Assembly: GCA_025526915.1 (NCBI GenBank) | Contig: JAHLKH010000013.1 | Span: forward strand, 124,001-188,000 | Reading direction: 5' to 3' | Length of the DNA stretch: 64,000 nucleotides | Source: Entophlyctis helioformis | Lineage: Eukaryota; Chytridiomycota; Chytridiomycetes; Chytridiales; Chytriomycetaceae | Shown: piece after piece, positions 1 to 11,935 of the stretch | Layout of the letters: each line of letters begins with the position of its first letter | How positions within the stretch are numbered: the stretch's first letter is position 1 | Notes under the pieces: generated by a model | Databases searched by the model: none | Told to the model about the DNA's origin: nothing | The model's input: the letters and a program-made list of their open reading frames with translations, nothing else | Position numbers and translations under genes: made by a program

Positions 1-509
1 GACTGCTGCTGCTGCTGCCAACATGGACCAGATCACGCCAGATGAGCTGGATCGACGGCTCCTGCAAGCATGCCAGCAGAATGAGCTTCGTTGGGCGGCA
101 ATCAAGCCGCAGGCACGGCCAGCGCACTCACTTGGTCACCGTCACTGTTCGCAGGTGGCCTGGCTGAGATGAGCACAAACGGTCCGTCGCCAACAACCGT
201 CTCGCGCAGTGGATGCCCAACACTGGGCTGCACACACCAGAGCAACGCAGTGTCGGCCATCGTCTCGGCAGGCACGAGCACTGCTTCCTGCAGCATACCA
301 TCCCGTCAGCTGCAGCTGCCAGCCCACCGCCCGAGCATCGATGCAGACACACCTTGCTGTTGCTACTCTGGCCATCGGCACAGTGCGCATTGAGCGACCG
401 GACCATGCTGCACAGGTCGCTCTCTTGTCCGCCACCTCCAAGGGCACTCAGCATCGTCAAGATCACTTGGACACGCGTTCGCAAACCACACAGTCGGACG
501 AGTCGTCGC

Positions 510-945
510 ATGCATCCAGCAGCATCTCCAGTATCCCGACGCAAGCCAGCACAGAATAGCAGCGCACACGGGCCGCTGCACGTGGCTGACTACTCGTTGC
601 TTTCCACTGAGCACCTGCCCGAGGCGTGCCAGTTTCGGACCAAGGTATCGCACAGAGGTCGCACCAAAGTCGTGTATCTCGAGTACGCTGTTGTATCGGA
701 GGACGCCATCGACATCGTGCATACGGTCAGTGGCTGTCGTCCCTTGCGCTCGCGTACCCATCTAACTGCCGTCCACCAAGTACGTGCCTCCGTCACTGCG
801 GGGCCGGAACCTCGGCGAGCAGATCGTGCGGCATGCCATGCAATGGGCAGCAGCACACGCCAAAACCATCACGTCCAGCTGCTCGTTTGCGTCCCGCTAT
901 GTGGCCGACAAGCCGCCCAAACGAGTAGGCGGATATGGTCTTTAA
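510..945 (+). CDS. GNAT-fold acetyltransferase of the NATD1/YidJ-like family (5' part unresolved)
   Basis: The C-terminal half reads as a small GCN5-related N-acetyltransferase domain of the kind called NATD1 in animals. After an exon ending in IDIVHT, an intron (778 region: donor gtcagt, branch-like ctaac, acceptor ccaccaag) joins to YVPPSLRGRNLGEQIVRHAM. That string is the acetyl-CoA pyrophosphate loop (V-P-x-x-x-R-G-x-x-L-G) and following helix. The protein ends KPPKRVGGYGL at a TAA at 943-945. The in-frame start at 510 is only the nearest ATG before the domain. Upstream, the frame is open from about 213, and an ATG at 23 opens a short separate frame, so the true 5' end is not settled. Substrate unknown. 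The stop lies 23 bp from the stop of the convergent carrier gene. Confidence 0.6.
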
Positions 946-968
946 TGGATGTGTGGGTGATCAAAGCG

Positions 969-3102
969 TTATGGTATATCAAGTGCGCGTTTGGAGTGCT
1001 CGTACACCCAGTAGCTGATTGAGACGGCCGGCACGACCTTGAGAAGCGTGGGGGCAAGGCCCTTGTAGAAGCCAAAAAGCCCTTCGCGGGCATACGTCTT
1101 GGCAATCACATCAAACGAGGATGTGTAGAATGTCGGATGGCTCGGTGTTCCCTGTGCTTGCAGCCTGCCGCATCAACCACACAAGTTAGAACGCGTCGTC
1201 CTGCCGGCCCACAAGCCCATGAGCGACTGCATGCATACCTTGTGCGCACAAGAGAGAGCGGGTAGACCAAAACGGCACCGCATGTGCCACTGACCATGCC
1301 AAACGTCAGAATCATCGGGGTGCTGAGGTTGTAGTCGCCATTGTGGAGCTCGGTGCCTCCCGCGTTCCGAGTACGTGCCCATCCAATGTATGTCTGTTTG
1401 AGCGTCTCAAACACCGCCAGGTCGATGCCAGCATAGGGCACAATGCCCACGAGTGCAGGGCCACAGCCGCGGTAAAACGCGCGGATGCCTCCCTTGTGCC
1501 ACGTGTCTCGGAAGGCAGCCAGGATGGCAGACTGCCTGGGCTGCAGAGTCTTGGCAGCAGACCCCTGCGTGCCCGCCAAAGATCCAGAAGCGCCGGCCTT
1601 GTCGTTGTTGATCTGCGCCATCATGCGCGTCTTGACCGTCTCGATGGGGTAAATGGCAAACTGAGAGACGAGACCGGCGATGCCACCGGCGATAAACCGG
1701 TCGCCCACCGAAAGCGACTCGACGTTCTCGTTGTTGTTTCGGCGGCGAATGACGTCCTTGAAGTACTCAAAGACAAAGAACTTGAGCGCCGACTCTGGGA
1801 AGATCTTGATGATGTTGAGTCCGTTGCCGCGGTAAAAGGACGCAATGCCGCCGTCTGCAAAGATGCTTTTGGCAGCTGCTCTCATTATGGACATGTACGA
1901 TGCCTGCGCTGCGTTGGTCTGGGTTTGCAGCAGCACCTAGACGTTGTTCCCAATAGCGGCAGTCGACAACACGGGAAGGGTCAGCAAAGATGGCAAAAAT
2001 GGCTTCACACGCACACACAGCTACGCACTCTCAGTCGATCCAAAGGCGCCGTGGCAGTGCGACTGACAGCACCGGCAAGGCCACCAGCCAAGAAGTACTT
2101 GAGACGCAGCATGTATCCTGATGCAGATATCGTGTCTGGCAGAGAGACGGCATCCGAATTGAAGTCGACATTGGACACGGTATTGTAGAACTTGAACACG
2201 TTCTTGAGGGTCGTCTTTTGCGGCAACAGCAACAGGTAATCCTGCAATCCAGCGTGGCACGCGTTCCTATATTCGTCAGCTTCAGGCGGCAACAGCCAAG
2301 CTGATCAAAGAATCATACCCGCCACTCAAAAAAGTCAATGACACCATCATTGTCCTTGTCGACGTGATCGATAAACTGCTGCAGCTCGCTCTCAGAGACG
2401 TCGATACCTGGGATCACGCCACGCACAGAAATGAGATGCAGAAGCCCATGGATGCATCCAGAAACCAGCAGAGGCAGACTGCATGGCAACGTACCGGCTT
2501 CTCGAACCGATGCCAGGAGCTCACTCAGATGGATCACATTGTCATTGCCTGTGTCAATCTACAAGGAGTCCAGAAGTGAGTGTCTGAGCCGTGCCTGGCG
2601 CGACTCGTGGCAAAAACAGCAAGAGTCCCACCTCTTGAAACAGATCCAGCAGCTCCTGCTCCTTTTTCCGCACAAACGCCTCAAACTCGGCAAAGGTAAT
2701 GCGGCCGTCTTTGGTCTTGTCGCACACCTTGACCAGCTCGCGTGCATACATGACGGTTGAACCCAGCGGAATGTTCTCCAGCGCGGCGCGAACGGACGTC
2801 TCCGCCGACTGAGAGCTGGCTGAAGCGCTGGACGAGCCAGATCCAGACAGCGATGCTGCCTGTGCTTGTGATGCAGATATGGGTGCATGTGCTGGATTCG
2901 CTTTGGACTGCTGGCTGCCAAACGCGATCTCGTCGAGCTGCTTGACGATGCTGTCTGCATCAATGTAGCCCATGCCGTTGTGATCGAGCCGCTGGAAGAG
3001 CGCAAGGATGCGAGCCCGTCTCGAGACGCCGTCCTCGCATTCCTGTTTTGCAGCCGTGCAGCACAGGCAGACTGTCAGCAGCCATCCTATCAGCACAGCC
3101 AT
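969..3102 (-). CDS. Calcium-regulated mitochondrial carrier (SCaMC / ATP-Mg/Pi type)
   Basis: EF-hand plus mitochondrial carrier protein of the SLC25A23-25/Sal1 family, which exchanges ATP-Mg for phosphate across the inner membrane under cytosolic Ca2+ control. Exons 3102-2632, 2558-2495, 2407-2319, 2241-2029, 1936-1239 and 1164-969 join in frame to about 576 residues. EF-hands are visible ([39 protein letters not shown]). The EWRDYLLLLP linker matches the family. Three carrier repeats follow with signatures [15 protein letters not shown] and PLSLVRTR. The start is uncertain: from the ATG at 3102 the first residues are hydrophobic ([15 protein letters not shown]), odd for this family, and an acceptor-like site (gcaaaacag) just before 3042 would instead remove that segment and require an upstream first exon. 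Confidence 0.88.
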
Positions 3103-5074
3103 GCGGAATGCAGACTCCGCTCCATCAACGAATCCAGCGGCCACTGGCAGTGTATGGCAGTGTTGGCAGTCAACTGCTGCGCACACGGCCGTCGTGTACG
3201 GCAGACAGACGGCACCCGCTGCGTGCCATTCTGTGTACACCCAGGCCGCCAGACAGAGTGTGTCGTATGGGAACTGGCCATTCGTTGCTTTCCAGGAACG
3301 TCCAAGAAGGTGGGGTTCGGCAACACGGACGGCATTGAACGCACCAGCGGGTTGTCGAGCGTCTTGGGCTCGCCTGCAAGAAAGTCGGCGTCCGACACAT
3401 GGTAGTCTGCCCGGCCTCTGGGGTCTGGGTCGATGCCAAGCTCTTCCAGCTCGAGCGTCTGCATGCCCAGGCCGTTGTCGTCGTTGCCGCCCACGGTGGT
3501 CATCTTGACGGCGTGGAAACACGCTTGGGGAATCTTCAGGCGGCGTTTGGAAGGCAACTTCGTGCGTGTTCATTGGCTCGAGGCACTCGAGGGGGCTCGC
3601 ATTGGGAGGGCCCAACGAAAAGTCAAAGACTTGCAGGCGGCCCAGGCCGTCCCCAAATACAACTCGATCGCGGTCCATGGCAAGCGAGCCCTGGTGGTGC
3701 TGGAACTCGCGCTCCATCAGCTTCTGCAGGTGCACGAGCGGCTTGATGCGCCAAATGCTCAGCGTCTGGCCATTGACTGCAAGGTACTTGTCATTCAGCG
3801 CGACGTGATGGATGCCCCTGCCAAAGAGCTGCTCATGCCGGCTGTCAAGGCACTTCATCGGAGACAGTGACACTGTGATGACGCCTTGGATTGTGGCTGC
3901 GCTGTATGTGAGCACGGCCACGGACCCATACATGCCGACTGCCACAACGCCGCGTGTCACGTCCATGCACAGAATCGGCTCGTCAAACTGCACGGCGGCA
4001 AGCGACTTGAACGTGCGCTTGTTCCATACGCGCAATTGTCTGTCGTACGAAGACGAGAACAGCAGGTCGTCGTCAAGTGTTGGCGCTGATGGCAACGGGG
4101 GACTGCTGGCATTGCCGGGTCCGCCGGCCGATGGGATGCCGGTAAAGATGGGTACCTTGGCCGGAACACACACGCCCGATATCTTGCCGTGATGTCCAGT
4201 GAACGAGCCAGCATACGACTCTTGGCGCCAGTTCCATGCCACCAGCATGCAGTCTGAACCACCAGAATACACAAACGTATCGTCCATGCACAGGGACATG
4301 ACTGCGTTCAGATGAAGAGAATGCGACTGCAGGCACGCGCCAGTGAGCGCATCCCAGATCTTGACGTCTCTGTGAACCGCCGGGCACAATCCTGTCAATG
4401 AATCAATACCAAAGGCTCAATGGCATCCCACGTGGCGCTTGCCTGATGAATGAGCCGGTCGCTACGATGCCTTGGCTGGGGTAAATGTCCACGCACGAAA
4501 TGGCGTGCGTCTCAAAGGTATTGGTGCGGTTGTCCTTGGCATTCCAGACGGAGCAAGTGCGATCGTACGATCCACTGACCAGCAGCCCATCCCGAATGCG
4601 CATCGCCAGCACCTTGCCCCCGTGCACGTACCGCTCGCTGCGGATGGGGCGGTAGAGTCGCCATGTGCGGTCGCGTAGACAAACGGCCTTGCAAGCGTGC
4701 TTTGCCCAGTCCGGCTTGGCGATCCAGCCTTGAGACTGGGATCGGATCTGGCTGCTGGCCGAAAAGGACGGAGAGGAGCCGTGCACGAGCGTTTCGAGCG
4801 CAGTCTCCCAGACAGCAGATGCGTCTGCGTTGGTGTTCCAGCGCTTGCAGACCTGGCTCGCACGTCCAAGCGAGCACAGATCCAAGAGACCGAGGATCTG
4901 AAAGGCAAGCTCGACGGGGAGCTTTGAGATAAAGTCGACGCCTTGGATGGTGCGTCTGGCCAGCTCGGTTTGCAGGAACTGGAGGTCTGTCGGTCTGCAG
5001 GCGTCGAGTAACGAAACCAAGCTTTGCGCCGTCGTCGTTGTTGTTATTGTTGTTGTTGGGTGTGGTGTCAGCAT
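3090..5074 (-). CDS. F-box / WD40-repeat protein (SCF substrate-receptor type)
   Basis: The N-terminal F-box (KLPVELAFQILGLLDLCSLG, then ASQVCKRWN) would bind Skp1 of an SCF ubiquitin ligase; downstream WD40 blades (SGSYDRTCSVWNA; RDVKIWDALTG; SSSYDRQLRVWNK) would bind substrate. The ATG at 5074 is followed by a Thr-rich stretch. Exon 1 (5074-4443) joins exon 2 (from 4369) through a GC-AG intron whose donor is AG|gcaagc; the join reads VATGSFIRDVKIWD. Near 3555-3570 the reading frame shifts: the propeller frame ends near MNTHE and the continuation (RRLKIPQACFHAVKMTTVGG, an acidic tail with LELEELGIDP) lies in another frame, with no good intron between them. The last 60 or so residues look unconserved, so the 3' end is approximate. 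Orthology to Cdc4, Met30 or FBXW7 cannot be assigned. Confidence 0.75.
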
Positions 5075-5816
5075 TGGACGTCGGCTGCTTCGTGGGTCAC
5101 AAACGTTGCCACTCACACTTGCTGCTTGTCGAGCAAAGACGCTGCTGCAAAGAGACGCACGAGCTGCTGAAGTTGCTGCTGCTTGCTTGTACTGGTGGCG
5201 CGCTCTCTCTGGCCGTCCTCTGGACCACCCGCACTGGCTGCCACCGCCAGCTCTGCGTCGCCACGCACCCTGAGCATGCCCGCCTGTCGAGGTTGTGAAC
5301 AAGCTTTGTGGGCTGAGTTGCGACGAAAACACGACCAACGAACAATGCGTGTTTAGCCGCCATCTCGTGTTCGGACAACAAACAACAGCACCGGCAAGAA
5401 GCGCCAGACACGGACGAGATTGCCACGCCAGCAGCCCTGCATCAGCACACTTGCCAAAGACCTTCAATAGCTGCAGGCGAGCGACCGACTGGCACGACAC
5501 GACTCGACTCGACACGATCCCTTGCACGACTTGCTAGATCTGGTATTGTAAGCCAGCACGCATTGGCATCCAGCAGCACCCGCACGGCAGGCTCCGGACT
5601 CTGACTGCCATCTCTCGCACAGCACGGGTGGAACACGGGCGTAATCGGTCAAAACAAACCACAAGACCAGCCAGACGACACAGACCAGCACCGTCTTGCC
5701 CAACAGACTCTGCATCGGCAGCATCGGCAGCACCAGTAGCATCGGCAGCTTTCAACCACCTCGACAGATTGCTTCAGAGACACTCGCACTAGACTGCTAG
5801 AGACGCACAACAAGTC
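5075..5816. promoter_or_regulatory. Divergent intergenic region, F-box gene / doublecortin gene
   Basis: These 742 bp separate the start codons of two divergent genes. The region is the longest divergent spacer between intact genes here and presumably holds both promoters. I see a purine/pyrimidine mix with short CAGCA-type repeats near 5710-5750. I see no convincing TATA box and no conserved coding frame. Confidence 0.4.
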
Positions 5817-8375
5817 ATGGAAGACTTTCGGCCGACACGCATTCGCGTGTATCGCAATGGTGACGCCTACTTCCCAGGCAAGAAGTTTGTAGTGAATGGC
5901 AAGGTGTACAAGAACTACGAGCAGGTGCGTCGATCGAGGTCCTTGCGACAGCACAGTCGCCATGGCTGCTGGCCTGTCCATGTCGTTGATGCCATATGGA
6001 CTGGCCAGCTGTGCTTGTTGCATTTGCCATCATTGCACAAGTGCGTCGCATGACTAACATCTGATGCGCAACGCATGCAACAGTTTCTGCTGCGTCTTTC
6101 AGACGAGGTGCAGCTCATGACAGGTGCCGTGCGCAGACTGTACGACCTGGAGAGCGGCACGCAGGTCCGCAGACTAGACGAGCTGGGCGACGGCAAGATT
6201 TACGTTGCTACGGGCGGCGAGCCGTACAAAAAGGTCGAGTACAAGATGGTCGATGATGGTGGCATTCCGGGCGGGAAGAGCACCGGCACGCTCGTCGCCA
6301 AGCGCACGGAAACGCGGCAACATACCAGACGCGTTACACGATCGACGGGCGGCCTGCTTACGCAGGACGGCGGCATCCCCCCAACTGAAAAGGCCATCTT
6401 CCAGCCCAACGTGAGTGCATCTCAGTCCGCCGTTTTGCCTCTCTCGCCCTTGGCCTCGTGCTGCCCATTGCTGCTTGTCTCGCCGATTTGTTTACGCAAT
6501 CACTGACTTTGTGTTTGTGTCTGCTGGTTTCTTGGCCATGGATCCATGGTGGCTCTTGCTGCAACGGTTCGCTGACATTGAACGACTCCAACAACGTGGC
6601 CGCTGCGACACCCACAGAGCAAGGCGTACAAGATCATCGTGTTTGAGAACGGCGAGGCGACCAACCCAGGCATGAAGATGATCCTCAACTACCGCAACTG
6701 CAGGGGATTCGACAAGGTATCTTGCCCACTCTATCCATGATCACGGCATCGACCGCATGTCATTGCAATCCGCGACTCATCTTGTGTATCGCCACCGCAA
6801 AAAAGATGCTGCAACATATCAGCTCTCTCTTTGTGCTCAAGACGGGCCAAGTGCGCAAGCTTTACGATGCAGAAACAGGCAAACGCATCCGAACTATGCA
6901 GGACATCCACCCTGGGCACAATATCGTTGCAGGCTCATTCGAACCGTTCAAACGCGTGCAATATCCCTTGGTGGATCTGGACAAGGTCAACCACACGGTC
7001 AAGTCAAAGGAGCCCGAGGTGGGGGTGCAGACTGGCATTGCCACGCAAAGCAGCTGGACGCATCAGACGACTGACATTCCGACCTGGCATTGTGTGTGTG
7101 TGTGTGCACAGCAAACCAAGATTGTCACATTCTACCCCAATGGTGACTCGTACCACACTGGCCTCACTCTGACCATCTCCAAGAAACGCTTCCCTGATCT
7201 GTCGCGGGTAATCTTCGAGGCACTGGATGTATCCATCTTGCGCCATGGCCGAGACGCGACTGACAACCAAATGCACCTCATTGCATGCGTGCAACAGCTC
7301 ATGACGACACTGAACTCGCAGATCCAGCTGGTCACGGGCAAGATCCAAAAGATCCACACGTTTGACGGCACGCGCATCCAGACGATTGACGAGTTTGAGG
7401 CACACAAGGGCTACGTTCTTGTCGCCAATGACGACCCGTTCATTCGCGTCAAGTACAACATCATGGCCGTCAAGTCGCAGCACGGGCCCATGGGCTTGGC
7501 CGGATCAACCATGCACAACGAGTTCTTTGAAAAGATCCGGTTTTTGACGGATCGGCCTCCGCGCACTCGCCAGCCAACCAACAGCACCAAGGACGGGACG
7601 GATGGCGGCGACTCGCAGCATGCAGCGGGCACGGCAAGCAAGCCGCGCACGGCTGCCAAGTCAGCGGCTGCTAGAAGGGCACACACGGCAAGCACCGTTG
7701 CGAGCCATGCTGGCGGGGCAGAGTCTGAGCGCGAGGATGCTGCACGCGGAGGCGCAGGTAAGCAGCAGTGTAGTCAGCATCGGCTCATTGCGACCGAGAC
7801 GCTTCGTCTAACACGACTGTTTTCCACTGCATCGATCTCTGGGACGGACAGCATCGCGGCCACAAACCAAGACAAAGAAACAGCCACAGCAGCAGCAGCG
7901 ACGTGCAGGGGATGGAAACGACACGGACGGCGAGATCCACGAAGACGAGCGCATCCGAGGCACGCGTGGTCCACAGGACGAAGTCTATGAGCAACAAGAG
8001 CTCAAGAAGCTCGAGGGGAACAAAACCAAGTCGGTGCGCATCGTCAACACGGGCAAAGACGCAGATCAGCCTGCCGCCGCGGCCACAAAGTCTGCGTCCA
8101 AGCTGCCAGTTGCATCGCCACCGCAGCAAGGCGCGCGTACCTCGGCGCCTGCACCAGCACCAGCACCAACAGCCGCAGCCGCAGCCGCAGTTGCAGCCGC
8201 AGCTGCAGCACCCGAGAGCAAGCCGCAGTCGCCTGCTTCTAAACCACAGTCGCCTGCACCGGCCGAGAGCCTGCCATCGCCCAGCCTGGGCAAGTCCAAG
8301 TCGCGATCGATGTTCAAAGACAAGTCTCAGCCCCAGTTGCCCCACAGTCCAGGTAGGCAGTCTGCGGCCTATTGA
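5817..8375 (+). CDS. Protein with three tandem doublecortin (DCX) domains
   Basis: Doublecortin domains bind and stabilise microtubules. Seven exons (5817-5924, 6084-6410, 6618-6716, 6806-7018, 7112-7207, 7298-7757, 7909-8375) join in frame to about 589 residues. Three DCX units are clear from their starts (RIRVYRNGDAYFPGKKF; YKIIVFENGEATNPGMK; KIVTFYPNGDSYHTGL) and ends (GKIYVATGGEPYKKVEY; GHNIVAGSFEPFKRVQY; KGYVLVANDDPFIRVKY). Each unit is cut by a phase-0 intron at the same place, just before the helix leading to the T-G-x-V/I-R/Q-K/R core, which points to tandem exon duplication. The C-terminal third is a basic, Ala/Pro/Ser-rich low-complexity tail. Doublecortin genes are typical of flagellated lineages and absent from yeasts. 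Number and order of domains differ from apicortin, which has one DCX and a p25-alpha domain. Confidence 0.88.
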
Positions 8376-8759
8376 CTTGCCATGCTTGTCTGTCTGTGCA
8401 TGGCACGCTTCTTACTGACATTCGACGCGACGGACGTGACGAACGCGACGGACGAACGGATGGACAGACCACGTCGCCGCGTAACCACAACACAGCCTGC
8501 CGAGTCTCTGCCAACGTCGCTGCCTCTCCAGCCACGAGCCCCGCCCCACCCAATCTAATCCTCTTTGCAACCCATCCTTCCCTAGTGCCTCCTTCGCCAC
8601 CACTCCCCAATGAATATTGCGCGCTTCATGGGGCAGGGCTTGCAGGACGGTTGCGCAGCCTGGCCTTGCTGGGATCGCTCCGACATCTGATCCGGCTGTC
8701 CGCACACACGCCGACCCTTGTACTCGTTGCCTGAATCGCTCTCATCGACTCTGATCCAC
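8376..8759. other. Intergenic spacer, DCX gene to WDR33 gene
   Basis: This spacer of about 380 bp lies between tandem genes. It contains a short run of GACG-type repeats near 8420-8460 and C/T-rich stretches just before the next start. A GT donor right after CCACAGTCCAG near 8352 could allow an alternative DCX 3' exon, but no matching exon is evident here. Confidence 0.35.
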
Positions 8760-11734
8760 ATGGACAACAGACGCGGCGGCTACGGAGGTGGAGGAGGGTT
8801 TGGGCGAGGCGGCGGGCAGGCAGGCGGCGGCGGCGGCGGTGGCAGCTACTTCCAGAACAACGCAGGGTCTGCAGGCCAAGGGGCAGGCGCTGCAGGCGGC
8901 CCCGACAACCGCGGCCACTACGGGTTCGACGGCAAGCGTGTGCGCAAGGCGATCCAGCGCCGCACCGTCGACTACAACGCAACGCTCATGCGCTACTGGG
9001 AGGTGCGTGCCTCTGGTCTGGCCCGCAGGCCCACGCACGGCCTGTGCCCGTCTGGCGTTCCGTGCGCGGGCTGTCTGCTGTGGCTGCTGCTGGTGCTGCC
9101 GCATTGTGCTGTGTGGGTGTGCTGACGCTGCCTGCCCAACCCCCGTGCCGCTGGCGACATGCAGCTTCGCAATGTGCAACGGTGCCGCCAAGACTTTACG
9201 GCCATGCAGCCCGAGCCGCAGTTTCTGGTCAATGTGAGTGCCGCCTTGCCATGGCTGCTGCTGCCCTTGCTCGGCTGTTGAGCACCAGATCCGATCGCTC
9301 TCCCTGGCTGGCTGGCTCGGCGCTGCTGTCCGTGCCACCTCTCTCCTGCCGCACAGCAGGACACCACGTCGACAAGGCATCCCACCTCTGGCTGCTGCAT
9401 CCTTCTCAGCCAAGCCACACTCTGCCCCTCTTTGGATCCGCCTACTTGCGCTCCTTGACGTGCTGCTTCGTGCAATCTCGTGACTGTGTATATAAGCCAA
9501 CTAAACACCGCGTTTCCCCACATCGCATCGAACCACTTCCTCTCTTCATTCCCTGCCCGCGTGGCTCTGGCACTAGGCCCTACCGCCGTTCGCATACACC
9601 AACTTCAATGTGAGCACGTCGGTCACGACAAAGTTTGTGCACACCTCCCTCAACAAGGTCCGCTGTCCGATCAACGCCGTCAGAGTAAGTCGGCCGCGCC
9701 ATGGATCCGCTTGGTGCGTTCATGCACACACGCTAATGCAATGCGGTCCAGTGGACGCCAGAAGGCAGACGTCTCGTCACGGGCGCGTCCTCGGGCGAGT
9801 TTACGCTGTGGAACGGCCTCACATTCAACTTTGAGACGATTCTGCAAGCACACGACTCGGCTGTCCGCTGCATGCGGTGGTCGCACAACGACATCTGGAT
9901 GATCTCTGGAGAGGACTCGGGCCAGATCAAGTACTGGCAGAGCAACATGAACAACCTCAAGGTTGTGCAAGCGCACAAGGAAGTTGTGCGAGATGTCACG
10001 TATGTAGTTCTCTGGCTGTGTTTGCGGTTCGTGCACTGCAGGGCCAAGCTGACCCTTGATGCAACGCGCCAGATTCTCGCCCACCGACTCCAAGTTTGCC
10101 TCGTGCTCTGATGACGGAACGATCAAGATTTGGTCGTTTGCAGATGCCATCGAGGAGCGCACGCTGACTGGTAGGCAGACTGCGTGGGCAGCCCAGCTGT
10201 CACGGTGACTGACGTGGGTGTCTTTGCAACAGGCCACGGATGGGACGTCAAGTGTCTGGACTGGCACCCAACCAAGGGCCTGCTTGCATCGGGTTCAAAG
10301 GACAATCTGGCCAAGCTATGGGACCCCAAAACGGGCAAGGCACTAGCAACATTGTGAGTGGCTGTCTGGCCAGGGTTGGCCTGGCCTGGGCTGGCCTGCA
10401 ACACGCCTGACGCTTTTTCGTTGCAGGCATGGACACAAGAACACCATTATGCAGACGCAGTGGAATAGAAACGGCAACTGGCTGCTGACGGCATGCCGCG
10501 ACCAGCTGGTGCGAGTGTATGATATCCGAACGATGAAGGAGATGCAAGTGTTCCGCGGCCACAAGCGAGAGGTCCAGTCCATCTCGTGGCATCCTGTCCA
10601 CGAAAACCTGTTTGTCAGCGGTGGCTGGGAGGGCAGCATCTTCTTTTGGCAGGTTGGGTGCGTTGTTCACGGTCTGGTCGTTGCTATTGCCGTTGTAGCT
10701 TGCAGTGGCATGCAGTGACACGAGTCTGACCGTGCTTGCTTGGCAGAAACGACCAACCCATCACCGTCATGGAGACTGCTCACGACAGCTCCGTGTTCTC
10801 TCTGGACTGGCATCCTCTGGGCCACATTCTGGTGTCGGGATCCAACGACCACACGACGCGATTTTGGACACGCAACCGCCCCGGCGACTCGATGCACGAC
10901 CGCTTCAACTACACGCCGGTCGAGGGCGATGGCTTTGGCGCGCTCAAATCCGACATGGGCGATTCTGATGGACGCCGGCCGGGCTTCCGAGGTTTGTCGC
11001 TGCCTTGAGCGTCTTGCCTGTTCCTGACTCCTGCTGACGCGTTTCTGTGGGATCGCGATCCAACGACAGACTCGACGGGCGGCGCTGGCGGCGCATCTCG
11101 GTTTCCCATGGGCCGCAGTGGTGGTTTTGGAGGCGGCAGCGGCGGTGGCGGCTACAGTGGTGGTGGCGGTTACAGCGGTGGCGGCCGCTACAGCAGTGGC
11201 GGCGCTGGAGGCGGCTTTCGTGCAAAGATGGAGGATGGGCCAGGAGCTCCTTCTGGCGGAGGCCAATACAGCAGAGGAGGAGGCGGTCGCGGTGGGTTCC
11301 AGAACTACGGCAGCAGCGGTGGCGGTAGTAGTGGTGGTGGTGGTGGCGGTGGCGGTGGTGGCCAGGGATCGTATGGACGGCCTGGCCAAGGCAGTGCACC
11401 AGGCCAAGCCGGACACTCGCAGCAACAGCAGCGGCAGTCATTCCAGGGACCTCCAGGGTTCAGGCCGCCGCAAGGATTCCAGAACCAGCAGCCACCACCA
11501 CCACCAGGCTTCCGGCCTCCTTTCCCGGGAGGCATGCCACCGCCGCCGCCTGGCATGATGGGAATGCCGCCGCCAGGAGCGATGGGCATGCCGCCACCGC
11601 CTGGATTCCGGCCGCCCTTCCCGCCGCAGCCACAGCAACAGTACCAGCAGCAGTACCCACAGCAGAACGGACAGCAGCAGAATGGGCAGCAGCAGCAGCA
11701 GCAGCGGGGCCAGTACAACCAAGGACGCCAATGA
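8760..11734 (+). CDS. WDR33 / Pfs2 / FY cleavage and polyadenylation factor subunit
   Basis: Core WD40 subunit of the pre-mRNA 3' end-processing complex (CPSF in animals, CPF in yeast), which helps recognise the poly(A) signal. Nine exons (8760-9002, 9165-9233, 9577-9684, 9752-9999, 10073-10170, 10233-10353, 10427-10657, 10747-10991, 11070-11734) give about 675 residues with consistent phases. Family hallmarks are near identical to WDR33: [63 protein letters not shown] and [18 protein letters not shown]. The N terminus is Gly-rich; the C-terminal 200 residues are Gly/Tyr-rich and then Pro/Gln-rich, like the long tail of metazoan WDR33 rather than short yeast Pfs2. The 343-bp third-exon intron is the longest in the gene. 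Confidence 0.95.
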
Positions 11735-11754
11735 ACAGCATACTTCTTTTCAAA

Positions 11755-11935
11755 CTACCAAGTCACGTGATGTGAGATACAAGTGGCAGTCGTCGGCCAA
11801 CATGCAGCCCACAAGTGGCCTCGCAACGACCCAACGCAAGTGCGTGTGTGATGCCCTGCGCGACTGCGACTGCGGCCACGAGTGGCTGGCTGACTGACTG
11901 ACTGGCTGGCCTGATGCGCCAACGGCAGACACAGG
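11755..11935 (+). promoter_or_regulatory. mtSSB upstream region with a TCACGTGA E-box
   Basis: The spacer between the WDR33 stop and the mtSSB start contains AAGTCACGTGAT at about 11760-11771. TCACGTGA is a palindromic E-box identical to the CDEI core bound by Cbf1/USF-type bHLH factors. It sits about 170 bp upstream of the mtSSB ATG, and a CTGG/CTGA-rich stretch follows. Function is inferred from motif and position only. Confidence 0.4.

Noticed and set aside
9480..9500. TATATAAG sequence as a promoter
   Set aside because: It lies inside intron 2 of the WDR33 gene (9234-9576); the flanking exons join perfectly to the family sequence, and no alternative start follows.
11305..11731. Minus-strand Gly/Pro or Leu/Val-rich frames opposite the WDR33 tail
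   Set aside because: They are reverse-complement artefacts of the GGT/CAG-rich C-terminal tail.
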